Positions 17,273 to 25,890 of a DNA stretch of 64,000 bases are shown piece after piece. Made by a program: the position numbers and the translations under genes. A model generated the notes under the pieces. That model ran no database searches. It was not told the origin of the DNA and saw nothing but the letters and a program-made list of their open reading frames with translations. Position 1 is the first letter of the stretch. Every line of letters starts with the position of its first letter. Source of the DNA: Chitinophagales bacterium (GTDB taxonomy: Bacteria > Bacteroidota > Bacteroidia > Chitinophagales > BACL12); contig JACJXO010000004.1 of assembly GCA_020636645.1 (NCBI GenBank), positions 62,001-126,000 of the forward strand, given 5' to 3'.

Positions 17273-18154
17273 ATGACAGTTACCAAGACCACTCTTCGTC
17301 GAATTTCCAGAAAAAAAGCCTATTCTGCGGCAGCTCTTACCTTCCTTGCAGCAGGAGGTGCTGAAGCACAGGTTGTGCTTACAGATATAGACCCGGATGT
17401 CACTTATAGTGCACCCGACGGCGTCTTCTATCTGGACCTGGACAACGACGGCACAGAAGACTTTCTTTTTTCAGCCACTTCAGCTGCAGCGTTTGTAATT
17501 GGCAGTGGCGGAACCAACCAGTATGCCATTAACGGTGTGTTTGCTTCACCCTATGGCAGTAATGAAATACTGGTCAACAGCGTATTCAGTGGTTTTGCTT
17601 ATCCGGCTGTCCTGAACAGTATGGATATGATCGGGTCATCTGATCTGTTTGCCGCAGTTTCCTTTCAGTCACTGGCCTACAGCTTTCAATATTCCAGTGG
17701 CGGAGGTCTGTCGCCGGTAGAACAAAACGGAAACTGGCTGGGGGGTACAGACGGCAAATTCATCGGGCTGAAACTGCACAAGGACGGAGCCGACCACTAT
17801 GGCTGGCTGCGACTGGATGTTGGCAGTGACAATAAATCATTTACAGTGAGTATGTATGCTTATGAGGCCACCCCAGGTCAGGGCATCACTGTCATATCCA
17901 CCGGAATTCAGGATGCGGTACTTACCAACTGGACGGTGTACAGCTATGGTTCGATGATACATCTCATTCAAAACAGCACTGCTGAAACAGGCACTTACCA
18001 GGTGCTTGATCTGTCAGGTCGAACCTTATTATCAGGCAACATGGACGGAACACATACAACGGTCATGGCCAATCAATTGCCTGCAGGAATATACGTAGTC
18101 AGACTGGAAACAGCTTCCGGAACGCTGAGCAGGAAAGTTTATGTGAATCAGTGA
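17273..18154 (+). CDS. AYSA-type secreted paralogue 5
   Basis: 293 residues from the ATG at 17273 (MTVTKTTLRRISRKKAYSAA); the longer frame starts with TTG inside the upstream stop and is less likely. The signal peptide has the motif KAYSAAALTFLAAGGAEAQ, then VVLTDIDPDVTYSAP and the acidic loop LDLDNDGTEDFLF. NWLGGTDGKFIGLKL, HYGWLRLDVGSD and a T9SS-like tail (TYQVLDLSGRTLLSG ... LPAGIYVVRLE ... RKVYVNQ) follow. Closest in layout to paralogue 4. Function unknown. Confidence 0.8.
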   Translation: MTVTKTTLRRISRKKAYSAAALTFLAAGGAEAQVVLTDIDPDVTYSAPDGVFYLDLDNDGTEDFLFSATSAAAFVIGSGGTNQYAINGVFASPYGSNEILVNSVFSGFAYPAVLNSMDMIGSSDLFAAVSFQSLAYSFQYSSGGGLSPVEQNGNWLGGTDGKFIGLKLHKDGADHYGWLRLDVGSDNKSFTVSMYAYEATPGQGITVISTGIQDAVLTNWTVYSYGSMIHLIQNSTAETGTYQVLDLSGRTLLSGNMDGTHTTVMANQLPAGIYVVRLETASGTLSRKVYVNQ

Positions 18155-18170
18155 TCAGCAAACCACACAG

Positions 18171-18200
18171 AAAAAGAAATGGCCACCCCGGGGTGGCCAT
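18171..18200 (-). terminator. Terminator of the ribosomal-protein operon
   Basis: A perfect 22-nt palindrome (ATGGCCACCCC at 18179-18189 with GGGGTGGCCAT at 18190-18200). On the minus strand it is followed by TTTCTTTTT, so it works best for transcripts coming from rplQ. On the plus strand it lacks a T-run but could slow read-through from paralogue 5. Confidence 0.75.
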
Positions 18201-18222
18201 TCGTATGTTAGTTACAAGCTGA

Positions 18223-18762
18223 TTAAGCCTGCTCTTCGCTATCAGCTGCGGCATCTTCTGCCTCAGGTTTGATTTCTTCCACAGCTTCTTCAGCAGCTGC
18301 AGTCACTTCTTCCTTCTTCTCAGCCTTAGGTGCTGCAGTCTTTGCGGTACCGCGACGAGTGCGCTTTTTAGCAGGGCCTTTTGCTTCTTTCAGCATAGCT
18401 TCGTTGTAATCTACCAGCTCGATATAGCACATCTCAGCATTATCGCCGGCACGATTGTCGCTCACTTTCAGGATGCGGGTATAACCACCATTGCGGTTGG
18501 CCACTTTTCCTCCAATGTGATTGAACAGTTCGCTCACGGCTTCTTTGCTCTGCAGTGCAGCAAATGCTTCGCGGCGGTTGTTGGTGGTATCTTCCTTAGA
18601 GCGGTTGATAATAGGCTCTACAAACTTGCGCAGCTCCTTAGCCTTGGCCACCGTGGTATGGATACGCTTGTGCATGATCAGCGACGTAGCCATATTGCTC
18701 AGCATCGCCTTGCGATGACTGAAGGTACGACCCAGGTGATTGATCTTATTTCCGTGTCTCAT
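18223..18762 (-). CDS. rplQ: 50S ribosomal protein L17
   Basis: Last gene of the operon; L17 lines the peptide exit side of the large subunit. The core (about 1-125) begins MRHGNKINHLGRTFSHRKAM, with a conserved HKRIHTTVAKAKELR. After it comes a 50-residue tail rich in Ala, Glu and Lys (KAEKKEEVTAAAEEAVEEI ...), making 179 residues against about 120-130 for short L17. Such acidic tails are frequent in Bacteroidota. 26 nt downstream of rpoA. Confidence 0.97.
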   Translation of the reverse strand: MRHGNKINHLGRTFSHRKAMLSNMATSLIMHKRIHTTVAKAKELRKFVEPIINRSKEDTTNNRREAFAALQSKEAVSELFNHIGGKVANRNGGYTRILKVSDNRAGDNAEMCYIELVDYNEAMLKEAKGPAKKRTRRGTAKTAAPKAEKKEEVTAAAEEAVEEIKPEAEDAAADSEEQA

Positions 18763-18788
18763 TGATCAGATATTTTCTTCTTTAAGGA

Positions 18789-19787
18789 TCAGTCTTCTTC
18801 CAGTTTGAACTTGCTCAGGTCCATGCCAAACTGCAGGCCCTTGTCTATGACCATAGCTTCGATCTCTACGAGAGATTTCTTACCGAAGTTGCGGAACTTC
18901 AGCAGCTCGTTGGTGTCATATTTTACCAGTTCTGACAGGTTGTTGATCTTGGCAGCTTTCAGGCAGTTATAAGCCCGAACAGAGAGATCAAGATCTTCCA
19001 GTGGTGTTTTCAGCAGCTTGCGGATGTGCAGGGTATGCTCATCAACGGCATCCACTTCTTTTTCTACACTTGTATGGAAGGTAATATTCTCATCAGTGAT
19101 CAGCATCAGGTGCTGAATGAGAATACGGGCAGCTTCCTTGATAGCATCTTCCGGATGGATGGTACCATCTGTTTTGATCTCAATGAGCAGCTTCTCGTAG
19201 TCGGTTTTCTGTTCTACACGAGTGTTCTCGATGGTATAGCGCACATTTTTGATCGGGGTGAAGATGGCATCGATCGGAATAACACCGATGGTTTGTTCCA
19301 GCAGGTTGTTCTCTTCTGCAGGTACATAACCACGACCTTTCTGAATGGTCAGTTCCACGTCCAGTTTTACCACAGATTCCATGCGGCAAATGAGCAGGTC
19401 AGGGTTCATGACAGTAAAGCCATTGGTATGCTTCTCAATATCGCCGGCTTTGAACTCTTCTTTGTCTTTAAGAGAAATGAAGATCTTCTCTACCTGGTTC
19501 TCATCGCTGCCCATCACCCTTTTCAGGCGCACCTGCTTCAGGTTCAGGATGATCTCAGTGACATCTTCCATGACGCCGCTGATAGTGGAGAATTCATGAT
19601 CCACACCGCTGATCTTGACAGAGGTGATGGCAAAGCCTTCCAGAGATGACAGCAGTACTCTTCTGAGTGCGTTGCCAACGGTAACACCGAAACCGGGTTC
19701 AAGAGGCTTGAATTCAAAGGTCCCTTCGAAGTCTGTAGATTTCTGCAGAGTGATCTTATCAGGACGTTGAAAAGTGAGTATGGACAT
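18789..19787 (-). CDS. rpoA: DNA-directed RNA polymerase subunit alpha
   Basis: 332 residues. The N-terminal assembly domain contains EPGFGVTVGNALRRVLLSSL, which drives alpha dimerisation and binding of beta and beta'. The C-terminal domain (about 255-320) contains LSVRAYNCLKAAKINNLSEL and FRNFGKKSLVEIE, the helix-hairpin-helix surface for UP elements and activators. The acidic tail is FKLEED. 26 nt after rpsD. Confidence 0.98.
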   Translation of the reverse strand: MSILTFQRPDKITLQKSTDFEGTFEFKPLEPGFGVTVGNALRRVLLSSLEGFAITSVKISGVDHEFSTISGVMEDVTEIILNLKQVRLKRVMGSDENQVEKIFISLKDKEEFKAGDIEKHTNGFTVMNPDLLICRMESVVKLDVELTIQKGRGYVPAEENNLLEQTIGVIPIDAIFTPIKNVRYTIENTRVEQKTDYEKLLIEIKTDGTIHPEDAIKEAARILIQHLMLITDENITFHTSVEKEVDAVDEHTLHIRKLLKTPLEDLDLSVRAYNCLKAAKINNLSELVKYDTNELLKFRNFGKKSLVEIEAMVIDKGLQFGMDLSKFKLEED

Positions 19788-19813
19788 AATTTCTGGTGTA
19801 TTAGGTTGATGAA

Positions 19814-20416
19814 TTACTTAGAGTACAATTCCACGATCAGTTGTTCCTTGATGGTTTCAGGTATCTGATCCCGTTCAGGGTACTGCAGGAAAACGCCTCT
19901 TTGTTGTTCTGGATTCCACTCCAGCCAGTTGTACTTGCGTGAATCCGGATTTGCTTCGCGAATGATCTTCATATCTTTTGAACGTTCGCGAACAGTGATC
20001 ACATCGCCCGGACGAAGGCTGTGAGAGGGTGTACTGGACACCATTCCGTTCACTTCGATATGCTTGTGGTTCACCATCTGACGGGCTGCTCTTCTGGTTG
20101 GAGCCAGACCCATACGGTAGATGGTATTGTCCAACCGGGCCTCCAGCAATTGCAGCAGCACCTCGCCGGTAACTCCGTGGCGTTTGGTAGCTTCCTCGTA
20201 GGTCTTGGCAAACTGGCGCTCCAGCACACCATAAGTGTACTTGGCCTTCTGCTTTTCTTTCAGCTGCACGCCATATTCTGACGGCGACTTACGGCGCTTG
20301 GAAACTCCGTGTTGTCCGGGAGGATATTTCCTCTTTTCAAAGGCTTTATCAAATCCGAAGATCGGCTCGCCGAATGATCTCGCTTTCTTCGAAGTGGGTC
20401 CTGTATATCTTGCCAT
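19814..20416 (-). CDS. rpsD: 30S ribosomal protein S4
   Basis: 200 residues. S4 nucleates 16S rRNA folding and is often the translational repressor of the alpha cluster. It begins MARYTGPTSKKARSFGEPI and has the S4 RNA-binding domain RLDNTIYRMGLAPTRRAARQ, then VNHKHIEVNG. No N-terminal cysteine cluster, so it is the zinc-free form. 28 nt after rpsK. Confidence 0.98.
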   Translation of the reverse strand: MARYTGPTSKKARSFGEPIFGFDKAFEKRKYPPGQHGVSKRRKSPSEYGVQLKEKQKAKYTYGVLERQFAKTYEEATKRHGVTGEVLLQLLEARLDNTIYRMGLAPTRRAARQMVNHKHIEVNGMVSSTPSHSLRPGDVITVRERSKDMKIIREANPDSRKYNWLEWNPEQQRGVFLQYPERDQIPETIKEQLIVELYSK

Positions 20417-20444
20417 GTTACTTCTGGTTCTTTATGCTTAATAA

Positions 20445-20837
20445 TTACACCCTTCTGCGTTTGGGCGGACGACAACCGTTGTGGGGAAGTGGTGTGATGT
20501 CTTTTATGACCATCACATCGATACCGGAGTTGGCGATCTGACGGATAGCTGCCTCACGTCCGCTGCCCGGACCCTTAACAAACACATCCACACGGCGCAG
20601 GCCTGCATCATATGCTACCTTGGCAGCATCGCTGACAGCAACCTGTGCAGCATACGGTGTGTTCTTCTTTGATCCGCGAAAACCGGCCTTACCGGCAGAA
20701 GCCCAGGAGATGGTTTGACCGCTTCCGTTCGTGAACGTTACGATCAGGTTATTGAAAGAGGCCTGTATATGGGCCTGACCATCGGCGTCTACCTTGACGA
20801 CTCGTTTCTTGGTTGTTTTTTTACTTGACTTAGCCAT
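20445..20837 (-). CDS. rpsK: 30S ribosomal protein S11
   Basis: 130 residues; part of the platform near the mRNA E-site. A basic N-terminus (MAKSSKKTTKKRVVK) precedes NNLIVTFTNGSGQTISWASA and the conserved end PLPHNGCRPPKRRRV. Full length. 29 nt after rpsM. Confidence 0.98.
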   Translation of the reverse strand: MAKSSKKTTKKRVVKVDADGQAHIQASFNNLIVTFTNGSGQTISWASAGKAGFRGSKKNTPYAAQVAVSDAAKVAYDAGLRRVDVFVKGPGSGREAAIRQIANSGIDVMVIKDITPLPHNGCRPPKRRRV

Positions 20838-20866
20838 TACTGTTATGATTCAAGATTCAACTGCTT

Positions 20867-21247
20867 TTATCCTTTAGGTGCCTTCTTCTTACCAGCCACT
20901 GTCTTCTTCCTTCCCTTTCTGGTTCGGGCATTGCTCTGGGTTTGCTGACCGCGAACGGGCAGTCCTTTACGATGCCGAACACCGCGGTAAGATCCGATAT
21001 CCATCAGTCGCTTGATGGACAACTGCACTTCTGAACGAAGGGCACCTTCCACCTTGTACTCGTTGTTGATGGTGTTGCGGATGGCATTCACTTCATCATC
21101 ATCCCAGTCTTTGACCTTCTTGCTCAGGTCCACCCCGGCAGTGGTCAGAATCTTGGCAGCAGTGGTGTCGCCAATGCCGTAGATGTAAGTGAGTGCAATG
21201 ACTCCGCGTTTGTTCTTAGGTAGGTCAATACCTGCGATCCTTGCCAT
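20867..21247 (-). CDS. rpsM: 30S ribosomal protein S13
   Basis: 126 residues; head protein contacting the P-site tRNA and L5 across the subunit bridge. It starts MARIAGIDLPKNKRGVIALT, contains the helix-hairpin-helix YIYGIGDTTAAKIL, and ends with GSYRGVRHRKGLPVRGQQT and a basic tail that reaches into the P site. 11 nt after rpmJ. Confidence 0.98.
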   Translation of the reverse strand: MARIAGIDLPKNKRGVIALTYIYGIGDTTAAKILTTAGVDLSKKVKDWDDDEVNAIRNTINNEYKVEGALRSEVQLSIKRLMDIGSYRGVRHRKGLPVRGQQTQSNARTRKGRKKTVAGKKKAPKG

Positions 21248-21258
21248 ATTACTTTATT

Positions 21259-21375
21259 TTAACCTTGACGTTGTTTGAATTTCGGATTCTTTTTGTTGAT
21301 CACATACAGGCGTCCCTTTCTGCGAACGATCTTGCAGTCGGCACTCCTTTTCTTGATGGACGGTCTAACCTTCAT
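21259..21375 (-). CDS. rpmJ: 50S ribosomal protein L36
   Basis: 38 residues, too short for most ORF lists: MKVRPSIKKRSADCKIVRR, then KGRLYVINKKNPKFKQRQG. Of the CxxC...C...H zinc set of the classic L36, only one Cys (residue 14) remains, so this is the zinc-independent form. It sits in the usual place between infA (9 nt upstream) and rpsM (11 nt downstream). Confidence 0.95.
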   Translation of the reverse strand: MKVRPSIKKRSADCKIVRRKGRLYVINKKNPKFKQRQG

Positions 21376-21384
21376 GATTACTTA

Positions 21385-21603
21385 TTATTTATACCTGTAA
21401 ATAATTCTTCCTCTGGTAAGGTCATACGGCGACATTTCGACGGTCACCCTGTCGCCCGGCAATATGCGTATGTAGTGCATGCGCATCTTCCCGGAAATGG
21501 TGGCCAGGATCTCGTGCTCGTTCTCCAGCTTGACACGGAACTTTGCATTACCCAATGCTTCCGTGACAACACCGTCCTGCTTGATGACTCCTTGTTTCGA
21601 CAT
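21385..21603 (-). CDS. infA: Translation initiation factor IF-1
   Basis: 72 residues, a single OB fold that occupies the 30S A site during initiation. Typical sequence: MSKQGVIKQDGVVTEALGNA, FRVKLENEHEILATISGKMR, then YIRILPGDRVTVEMSPYDL. The last base of map's TAA is the first base of its ATG (TAATG), so the two are translationally coupled. Confidence 0.97.
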   Translation of the reverse strand: MSKQGVIKQDGVVTEALGNAKFRVKLENEHEILATISGKMRMHYIRILPGDRVTVEMSPYDLTRGRIIYRYK

Positions 21604-22418
21604 TACTGTTCCGTAACCTCTTCCGTTGTTATTAAATATTCATTCTTCGACACTGCTTCCTCGATCTCTTCGAAGGAAGACAGGATATCTGCCTTTTCTT
21701 TTCCCACTGCAACAGTGTGCTCATAATGCATGGACACTTTGTTGTCGCGGGTGCGGATGGTCCACCCATCCTTTTCCTGTACCACCTGGCGTCCACCAAG
21801 GTTGATCATGGGCTCAATGGCTATGACCAGACCTTCCTGCATCTGCACTCCCCTGCCGCGGGTACCGAAATTGGGCACTTCGGGGGCTTCATGCAGTTCT
21901 CTGCCGATGCCGTGCCCCACCAGCTCTCTCACCACACCATAACCCAATTGTGTTTCACAATAGGACTGAATGGCATGACTGATATCGCCGATGCGGTTAC
22001 CAGCCACTGCCTTCCCGATACCGAGATACAGAGACTCTTTGGTAACCTTCGCCAGCCTGACCGCTGCTGCCGGTACATTTCCCACCAGGAAACTGTAGGC
22101 AGAGTCGCCATGAAAGCCGTTCATGAATGCGCCGCAATCAACAGACACTACATCGCCATCCTGGATGACCCGGTTGCCCGGTATTCCATGTACCACCTGC
22201 TCATTTACTGACACGCAAAGTGTACCCGGAAACCCGTTGTATCCTTTGAAGGACGGAACTGCACCATGGTCGCGGATCACTGTTTCGGCCAGTGTATCCA
22301 ATTCCAGGGTGGTCATCCCGGGTTTGATTGCAGCTGCCACGGCAGCCAGCGTTTTTCCAACTAACAAAGAACTCTTTCTGATGAGTTCGACCTCATCTGA
22401 TGTCTTATAATAGATCAT
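21603..22418 (-). CDS. map: Methionine aminopeptidase, type I
   Basis: 271 residues; removes N-terminal methionine from new proteins. Metal ligands are visible in VVSVDCGAFMNGFHGDSA (two Asp), GHGIGRELHEAPEVPN (His) and IAIEPMI (Glu), with the last Glu in the C-terminal block. There is no N-terminal extension, so it is type Ia. It lies between secY (2 nt) and infA (1-nt overlap), the normal spc-cluster position. Confidence 0.97.
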   Translation of the reverse strand: MIYYKTSDEVELIRKSSLLVGKTLAAVAAAIKPGMTTLELDTLAETVIRDHGAVPSFKGYNGFPGTLCVSVNEQVVHGIPGNRVIQDGDVVSVDCGAFMNGFHGDSAYSFLVGNVPAAAVRLAKVTKESLYLGIGKAVAGNRIGDISHAIQSYCETQLGYGVVRELVGHGIGRELHEAPEVPNFGTRGRGVQMQEGLVIAIEPMINLGGRQVVQEKDGWTIRTRDNKVSMHYEHTVAVGKEKADILSSFEEIEEAVSKNEYLITTEEVTEQ

Positions 22419-22420
22419 CC

Positions 22421-23782
22421 TTACATTCCTACAGGAGTCTGGGCACCTGAAGAGCGACCCTTGATCCTGCCTGATTTCATCAAACCATCATAGTGACGCA
22501 TCAGCAGATGGCTTTCAATTTGTTGCAATGTATCCAGGATCACACCCACCATGATGAGCAGCGATGTACCGCCAAAGAATCTGGCGAACTGGCTGCCCAC
22601 ACCAAAGGCTGTGGTGAACACCGGCATGATGGCCACCAGCGCCAGGAAGATACTTCCGGGCAGTGTGATACGGGACAAAACGTTATCAATAAACTCTGCC
22701 GTCTTTTTGCCAGGCTTCACACCGGGAACAAATCCACCATTCTTCTTCAGATCATCAGCGATCTGGGTCGGGTTGATGGTGATGGCAGTATAGAAATAGG
22801 TGAAAATGATCACCAGAAATCCATAGATGATGTTATAGGTCACAGAGGTGAAATCATTGAGTTGCATAATGAAATTACTCTGTGAATCCGGGAAGAATTG
22901 CTGTACAGTGCCCGGAATGAACATCAGTGCCTGGGCAAAGATGATCGGCATGACACCTGCAGCATTGATCTTCAGCGGAATGAACTGACGGTTACCACCG
23001 TACTGACGGGTACCAACCACCCGCTTGGCATACTGGACAGGGATCCTGCGGGTTCCCTGCACCAGCAGGATACAACCCATGACCACCACTACCAGGAAGC
23101 CGAGTTCCAGAACGAAAGGTACCAGACCGCCTGCATTCTCATTGACACGGCTGGTAAATTCATTGATCAGTGACGCGGGCAAAGATGCGATGATGCCCAC
23201 CATGATCAGGAAAGAGATACCGTTTCCAACGCCGCGGTCAGTGATCTTTTCACCCAGCCACATAGTGAACAGAGTACCGGTGGTCAGGATGATCATACAT
23301 ATGAACCAGAACATACCATTGCTGGTCACGATGAAGTCTATACCACCATTTCCTTCTGACAAAGACTTCAGGTAGATATAGTAACCAGATGCCTGGAAAG
23401 CTGTGACCACTACGGTCAGCCAGCGTGTGTACTGATTGATCTTACGGCGGCCGCTTTCGCCTTCTTTCTGTAAACGGGCAAAAGAAGGTACTGCGATGGT
23501 AAGCAGCTGCATGGCGATAGAGGCTGAGATATAGGGCATGATACCCAGAGCGAACACCGATGCACGGCTGAATCCGCCACCTGCAAAGAGGTTGATCAAT
23601 CCCAGCAGGCCGCCACTGGCGCCTCCTTCCACTGCCTGTTTGTACAGGTCAGCGTCAATACCGGGCAGTATCACATAAGATCCCAGACGGAAGATGAAAA
23701 TCAGTCCGATGGAATACAGGATCCTCTTTCGAAGGTCTTCGATATGCCAGATATTCTTTAATGTCTCTATCAGTCTTTTCAT
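22421..23782 (-). CDS. secY: Protein translocase subunit SecY
   Basis: 453 residues with about ten membrane-spanning segments; the channel of the Sec translocon, which exports the signal-peptide proteins described elsewhere here. Recognisable blocks are GIMPYISASIAMQLL (near TM2), the plug-adjacent FAGGGFSRASVFALG, QYTRWLTVVVTAFQ, and the cytosolic-loop TRQYGGNRQFIPLKINAAGV. 3 nt after rplO and 2 nt before map. Confidence 0.97.
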   Translation of the reverse strand: MKRLIETLKNIWHIEDLRKRILYSIGLIFIFRLGSYVILPGIDADLYKQAVEGGASGGLLGLINLFAGGGFSRASVFALGIMPYISASIAMQLLTIAVPSFARLQKEGESGRRKINQYTRWLTVVVTAFQASGYYIYLKSLSEGNGGIDFIVTSNGMFWFICMIILTTGTLFTMWLGEKITDRGVGNGISFLIMVGIIASLPASLINEFTSRVNENAGGLVPFVLELGFLVVVVMGCILLVQGTRRIPVQYAKRVVGTRQYGGNRQFIPLKINAAGVMPIIFAQALMFIPGTVQQFFPDSQSNFIMQLNDFTSVTYNIIYGFLVIIFTYFYTAITINPTQIADDLKKNGGFVPGVKPGKKTAEFIDNVLSRITLPGSIFLALVAIMPVFTTAFGVGSQFARFFGGTSLLIMVGVILDTLQQIESHLLMRHYDGLMKSGRIKGRSSGAQTPVGM

Positions 23783-23785
23783 CTG

Positions 23786-24235
23786 TTAACCGATCACGTT
23801 TGCGGTTCCACCTAATGCTTCAATTGCTGCCTTGGCTGTTTTGCTGAAGGCATGTGCATGAATGTCCACTTTTGCTTTCAGCTCGCCACGGCCCAGTACT
23901 TTCAGTTTATCATTGCGACCGATGACGCCGTTGGCCATCAGGATCTCCTGATCAAAACCGGTCATACCGTATTTGTCTGCCATTTCCTGGATCTGATCCA
24001 GGTTCAGGGTAGTGTATTCCACCGTATTCGGGTTCTTGAAACCGCGTTTCGGCACACGACGCTGCAATGGCATCTGACCACCTTCAAAGTGGTGTTTCTT
24101 CTTGTTACCGGAACGGCTGTTGGCACCTTTGTGACCACGTGTGGAAGTTCCACCGTGACCGGAGCCCTGACCGCGACCAATACGCTTGTTCTTCCTGACG
24201 GAACCCTTGGCAGGTTTCAGATTAGACAAATCCAT
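23786..24235 (-). CDS. rplO: 50S ribosomal protein L15
   Basis: 149 residues. The Gly/Arg/Lys-rich N-terminal arm (RKNKRIGRGQGSGHGGTSTR) threads into 23S rRNA; the globular C-terminal part ends AFSKTAKAAIEALGGTANVI. 2 nt after rpmD and 3 nt before secY, where L15 is normally found. Confidence 0.97.
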   Translation of the reverse strand: MDLSNLKPAKGSVRKNKRIGRGQGSGHGGTSTRGHKGANSRSGNKKKHHFEGGQMPLQRRVPKRGFKNPNTVEYTTLNLDQIQEMADKYGMTGFDQEILMANGVIGRNDKLKVLGRGELKAKVDIHAHAFSKTAKAAIEALGGTANVIG

Positions 24236-24237
24236 CT

Positions 24238-24417
24238 TTATGCTTTTTCTACTTTCAGTAAATGCTTCACTTTCTCGATCATTCCCAGAACCTGCGGGGT
24301 GGCTTCCACTTCGACGGTCTGGTTCAGTTTACGCAGGCCGAGCGCCTTTACGGTGGCCTTTTGTTTGGCCGGGCGGTCGATAGTGCTTTTCACTGCGGTC
24401 AGCTTCAGTTTTTCCAT
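24238..24417 (-). CDS. rpmD: 50S ribosomal protein L30
   Basis: 59 residues and easily missed because of its size: MEKLKLTAVKSTIDRPAKQK, ATVKALGLRKLNQTVEVEAT, then PQVLGMIEKVKHLLKVEKA. The TVKALGLRKLNQ block is diagnostic. It lies 4 nt after rpsE and 2 nt before rplO. Confidence 0.95.
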   Translation of the reverse strand: MEKLKLTAVKSTIDRPAKQKATVKALGLRKLNQTVEVEATPQVLGMIEKVKHLLKVEKA

Positions 24418-24421
24418 GATA

Positions 24422-24943
24422 TCAGCCCTTGAATACTTTTTGTAATGAAACGTTGCGCTGGGCAGCTACAGCCATTGGCGTACGCAGTTTGCTCAGGGCA
24501 TCCAGAGTAGCCTTCACCACGTTATGCGGGTTGGAAGACCCTTGTGATTTAGCCAGTACGTCAGTAACACCTGCACTTTCCAGTACTGCACGCATGGCAC
24601 CACCGGCAATTACACCTGTACCATGTGCGGCGGGTTTCAGCATGACCTTACCAGCACCGTATTTCCCGGTTTGTTCGTGAGGTATGGTGCCTTTATGTAC
24701 CGGTACCTTGATCAGATTCTTCTTGGCATCATCAATACCCTTCTGAATTGCTTCGGTCACTTCGCGTGCTTTTCCGAGTCCGTGTCCTACTGTACCCTGA
24801 CCATCGCCTACTACTACAAGAGCAGAGAAGCTGAAGGTCCGGCCACCTTTGGTCACCTTGGCCACACGCTGAATACCGACGATCTTTTCGGTCAGTTCGG
24901 TCTCGTTAGGTCTAACCCTTTGTATCTCTTTATTCGTTGCCAT
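24422..24943 (-). CDS. rpsE: 30S ribosomal protein S5
   Basis: 173 residues; contributes to decoding fidelity and mRNA unwinding at the entry site. The double-stranded-RNA-binding part includes RVAKVTKGGRTFSFSALVVV and GDGQGTVGHGLGKAREV; the C-terminal domain has HGTGVIAGGAMRAVLESAGV. 9 nt after rplR. Confidence 0.98.
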   Translation of the reverse strand: MATNKEIQRVRPNETELTEKIVGIQRVAKVTKGGRTFSFSALVVVGDGQGTVGHGLGKAREVTEAIQKGIDDAKKNLIKVPVHKGTIPHEQTGKYGAGKVMLKPAAHGTGVIAGGAMRAVLESAGVTDVLAKSQGSSNPHNVVKATLDALSKLRTPMAVAAQRNVSLQKVFKG

Positions 24944-24952
24944 ACTATTTCC

Positions 24953-25303
24953 TTAGAATGTTAATCCTCCTTCACGTGCACCGTCGGCCAGGGCTTTGAT
25001 CCTTCCATGATACAGGAACCCCCCGCGGTCAAATGCTACAGATGCGATCCCTTTTTCAGATGCTTTCTTGGCCAGTTCCGTTCCCACCATTTTGGCGATC
25101 TCAGTCTTGTTGCCTTTGGCATCAGTCAGCTCACGGCTGGAAGCAGCCACCAGCGTATGCCCTGCCACATCGTCAATGATCTGGGCATAGATCTGTTTGT
25201 TGCTGCGAAATACCGCCAAACGAGGCCTGTCAGCAGTACCCGCGATCTTTTTGCGGATGCCGTATCTGATCTTTCTTCTTCTCTGGGCTTTTTTGTTCTG
25301 CAT
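24953..25303 (-). CDS. rplR: 50S ribosomal protein L18
   Basis: 116 residues; binds 5S rRNA with L5. Basic start MQNKKAQRRRKIRYGIRKKI, then GTADRPRLAVFRSNKQIYAQ and the end DRGGFLYHGRIKALADGARE. 11 nt after rplF and 9 nt before rpsE. Confidence 0.98.
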   Translation of the reverse strand: MQNKKAQRRRKIRYGIRKKIAGTADRPRLAVFRSNKQIYAQIIDDVAGHTLVAASSRELTDAKGNKTEIAKMVGTELAKKASEKGIASVAFDRGGFLYHGRIKALADGAREGGLTF

Positions 25304-25314
25304 AGCTCTGCTAT

Positions 25315-25869
25315 TTATTTGCCAGCGGTTTTACCTGCCTTGCGGCGCAGTACTTCATCGCTGTAACGAATACCTTTTCCTTTATATGGTTCCGGCTTGC
25401 GGAGGCTTCTGATCTTGGCAGACACCTGACCGAGCAACTGACGATCTGAACTTTCCAGTACAACAGTCGGGTTCTTACCTTTTTCACTGATGGTGTTCAG
25501 CTTGATCTCTTTTGGCAGCACCACCATGATAGGGTGTGAATAGCCTACAGAGAGTTCGAGGATCTGACCCTGATGGCTGGCACGATAACCTACACCCACC
25601 AGCTCCAGTTGCTTTTTGAAACCTTCTGAAACACCTTTCACCATATTGGCAATAAGTGCTCTGTACAGACCATGCATAGCACGATGCCGCTTCTGATCAG
25701 TGGGGCGTTCCACTACCAGTTGATTGCCATCTACTTTCACGATGATATCGCGGTCAACCTGCTGGGTCAGTTCTCCTTGCTTTCCTTTTACGGTCACGAG
25801 GTTCTTGTCGCTGACATTCACCGTAACTCCTTCAGGGAGTGCAATGGGTGCTTTTCCTATCCTTGACAT
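25315..25869 (-). CDS. rplF: 50S ribosomal protein L6
   Basis: 184 residues with two related alpha/beta domains, located near the factor-binding site. It begins MSRIGKAPIALPEGVTVNVS and has the C-terminal signature KIRSLRKPEPYKGKGIRYSD. 21 nt after rpsH. Confidence 0.98.
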   Translation of the reverse strand: MSRIGKAPIALPEGVTVNVSDKNLVTVKGKQGELTQQVDRDIIVKVDGNQLVVERPTDQKRHRAMHGLYRALIANMVKGVSEGFKKQLELVGVGYRASHQGQILELSVGYSHPIMVVLPKEIKLNTISEKGKNPTVVLESSDRQLLGQVSAKIRSLRKPEPYKGKGIRYSDEVLRRKAGKTAGK

Positions 25870-25890
25870 GATTCTTTCTTTTCTCGCTGA

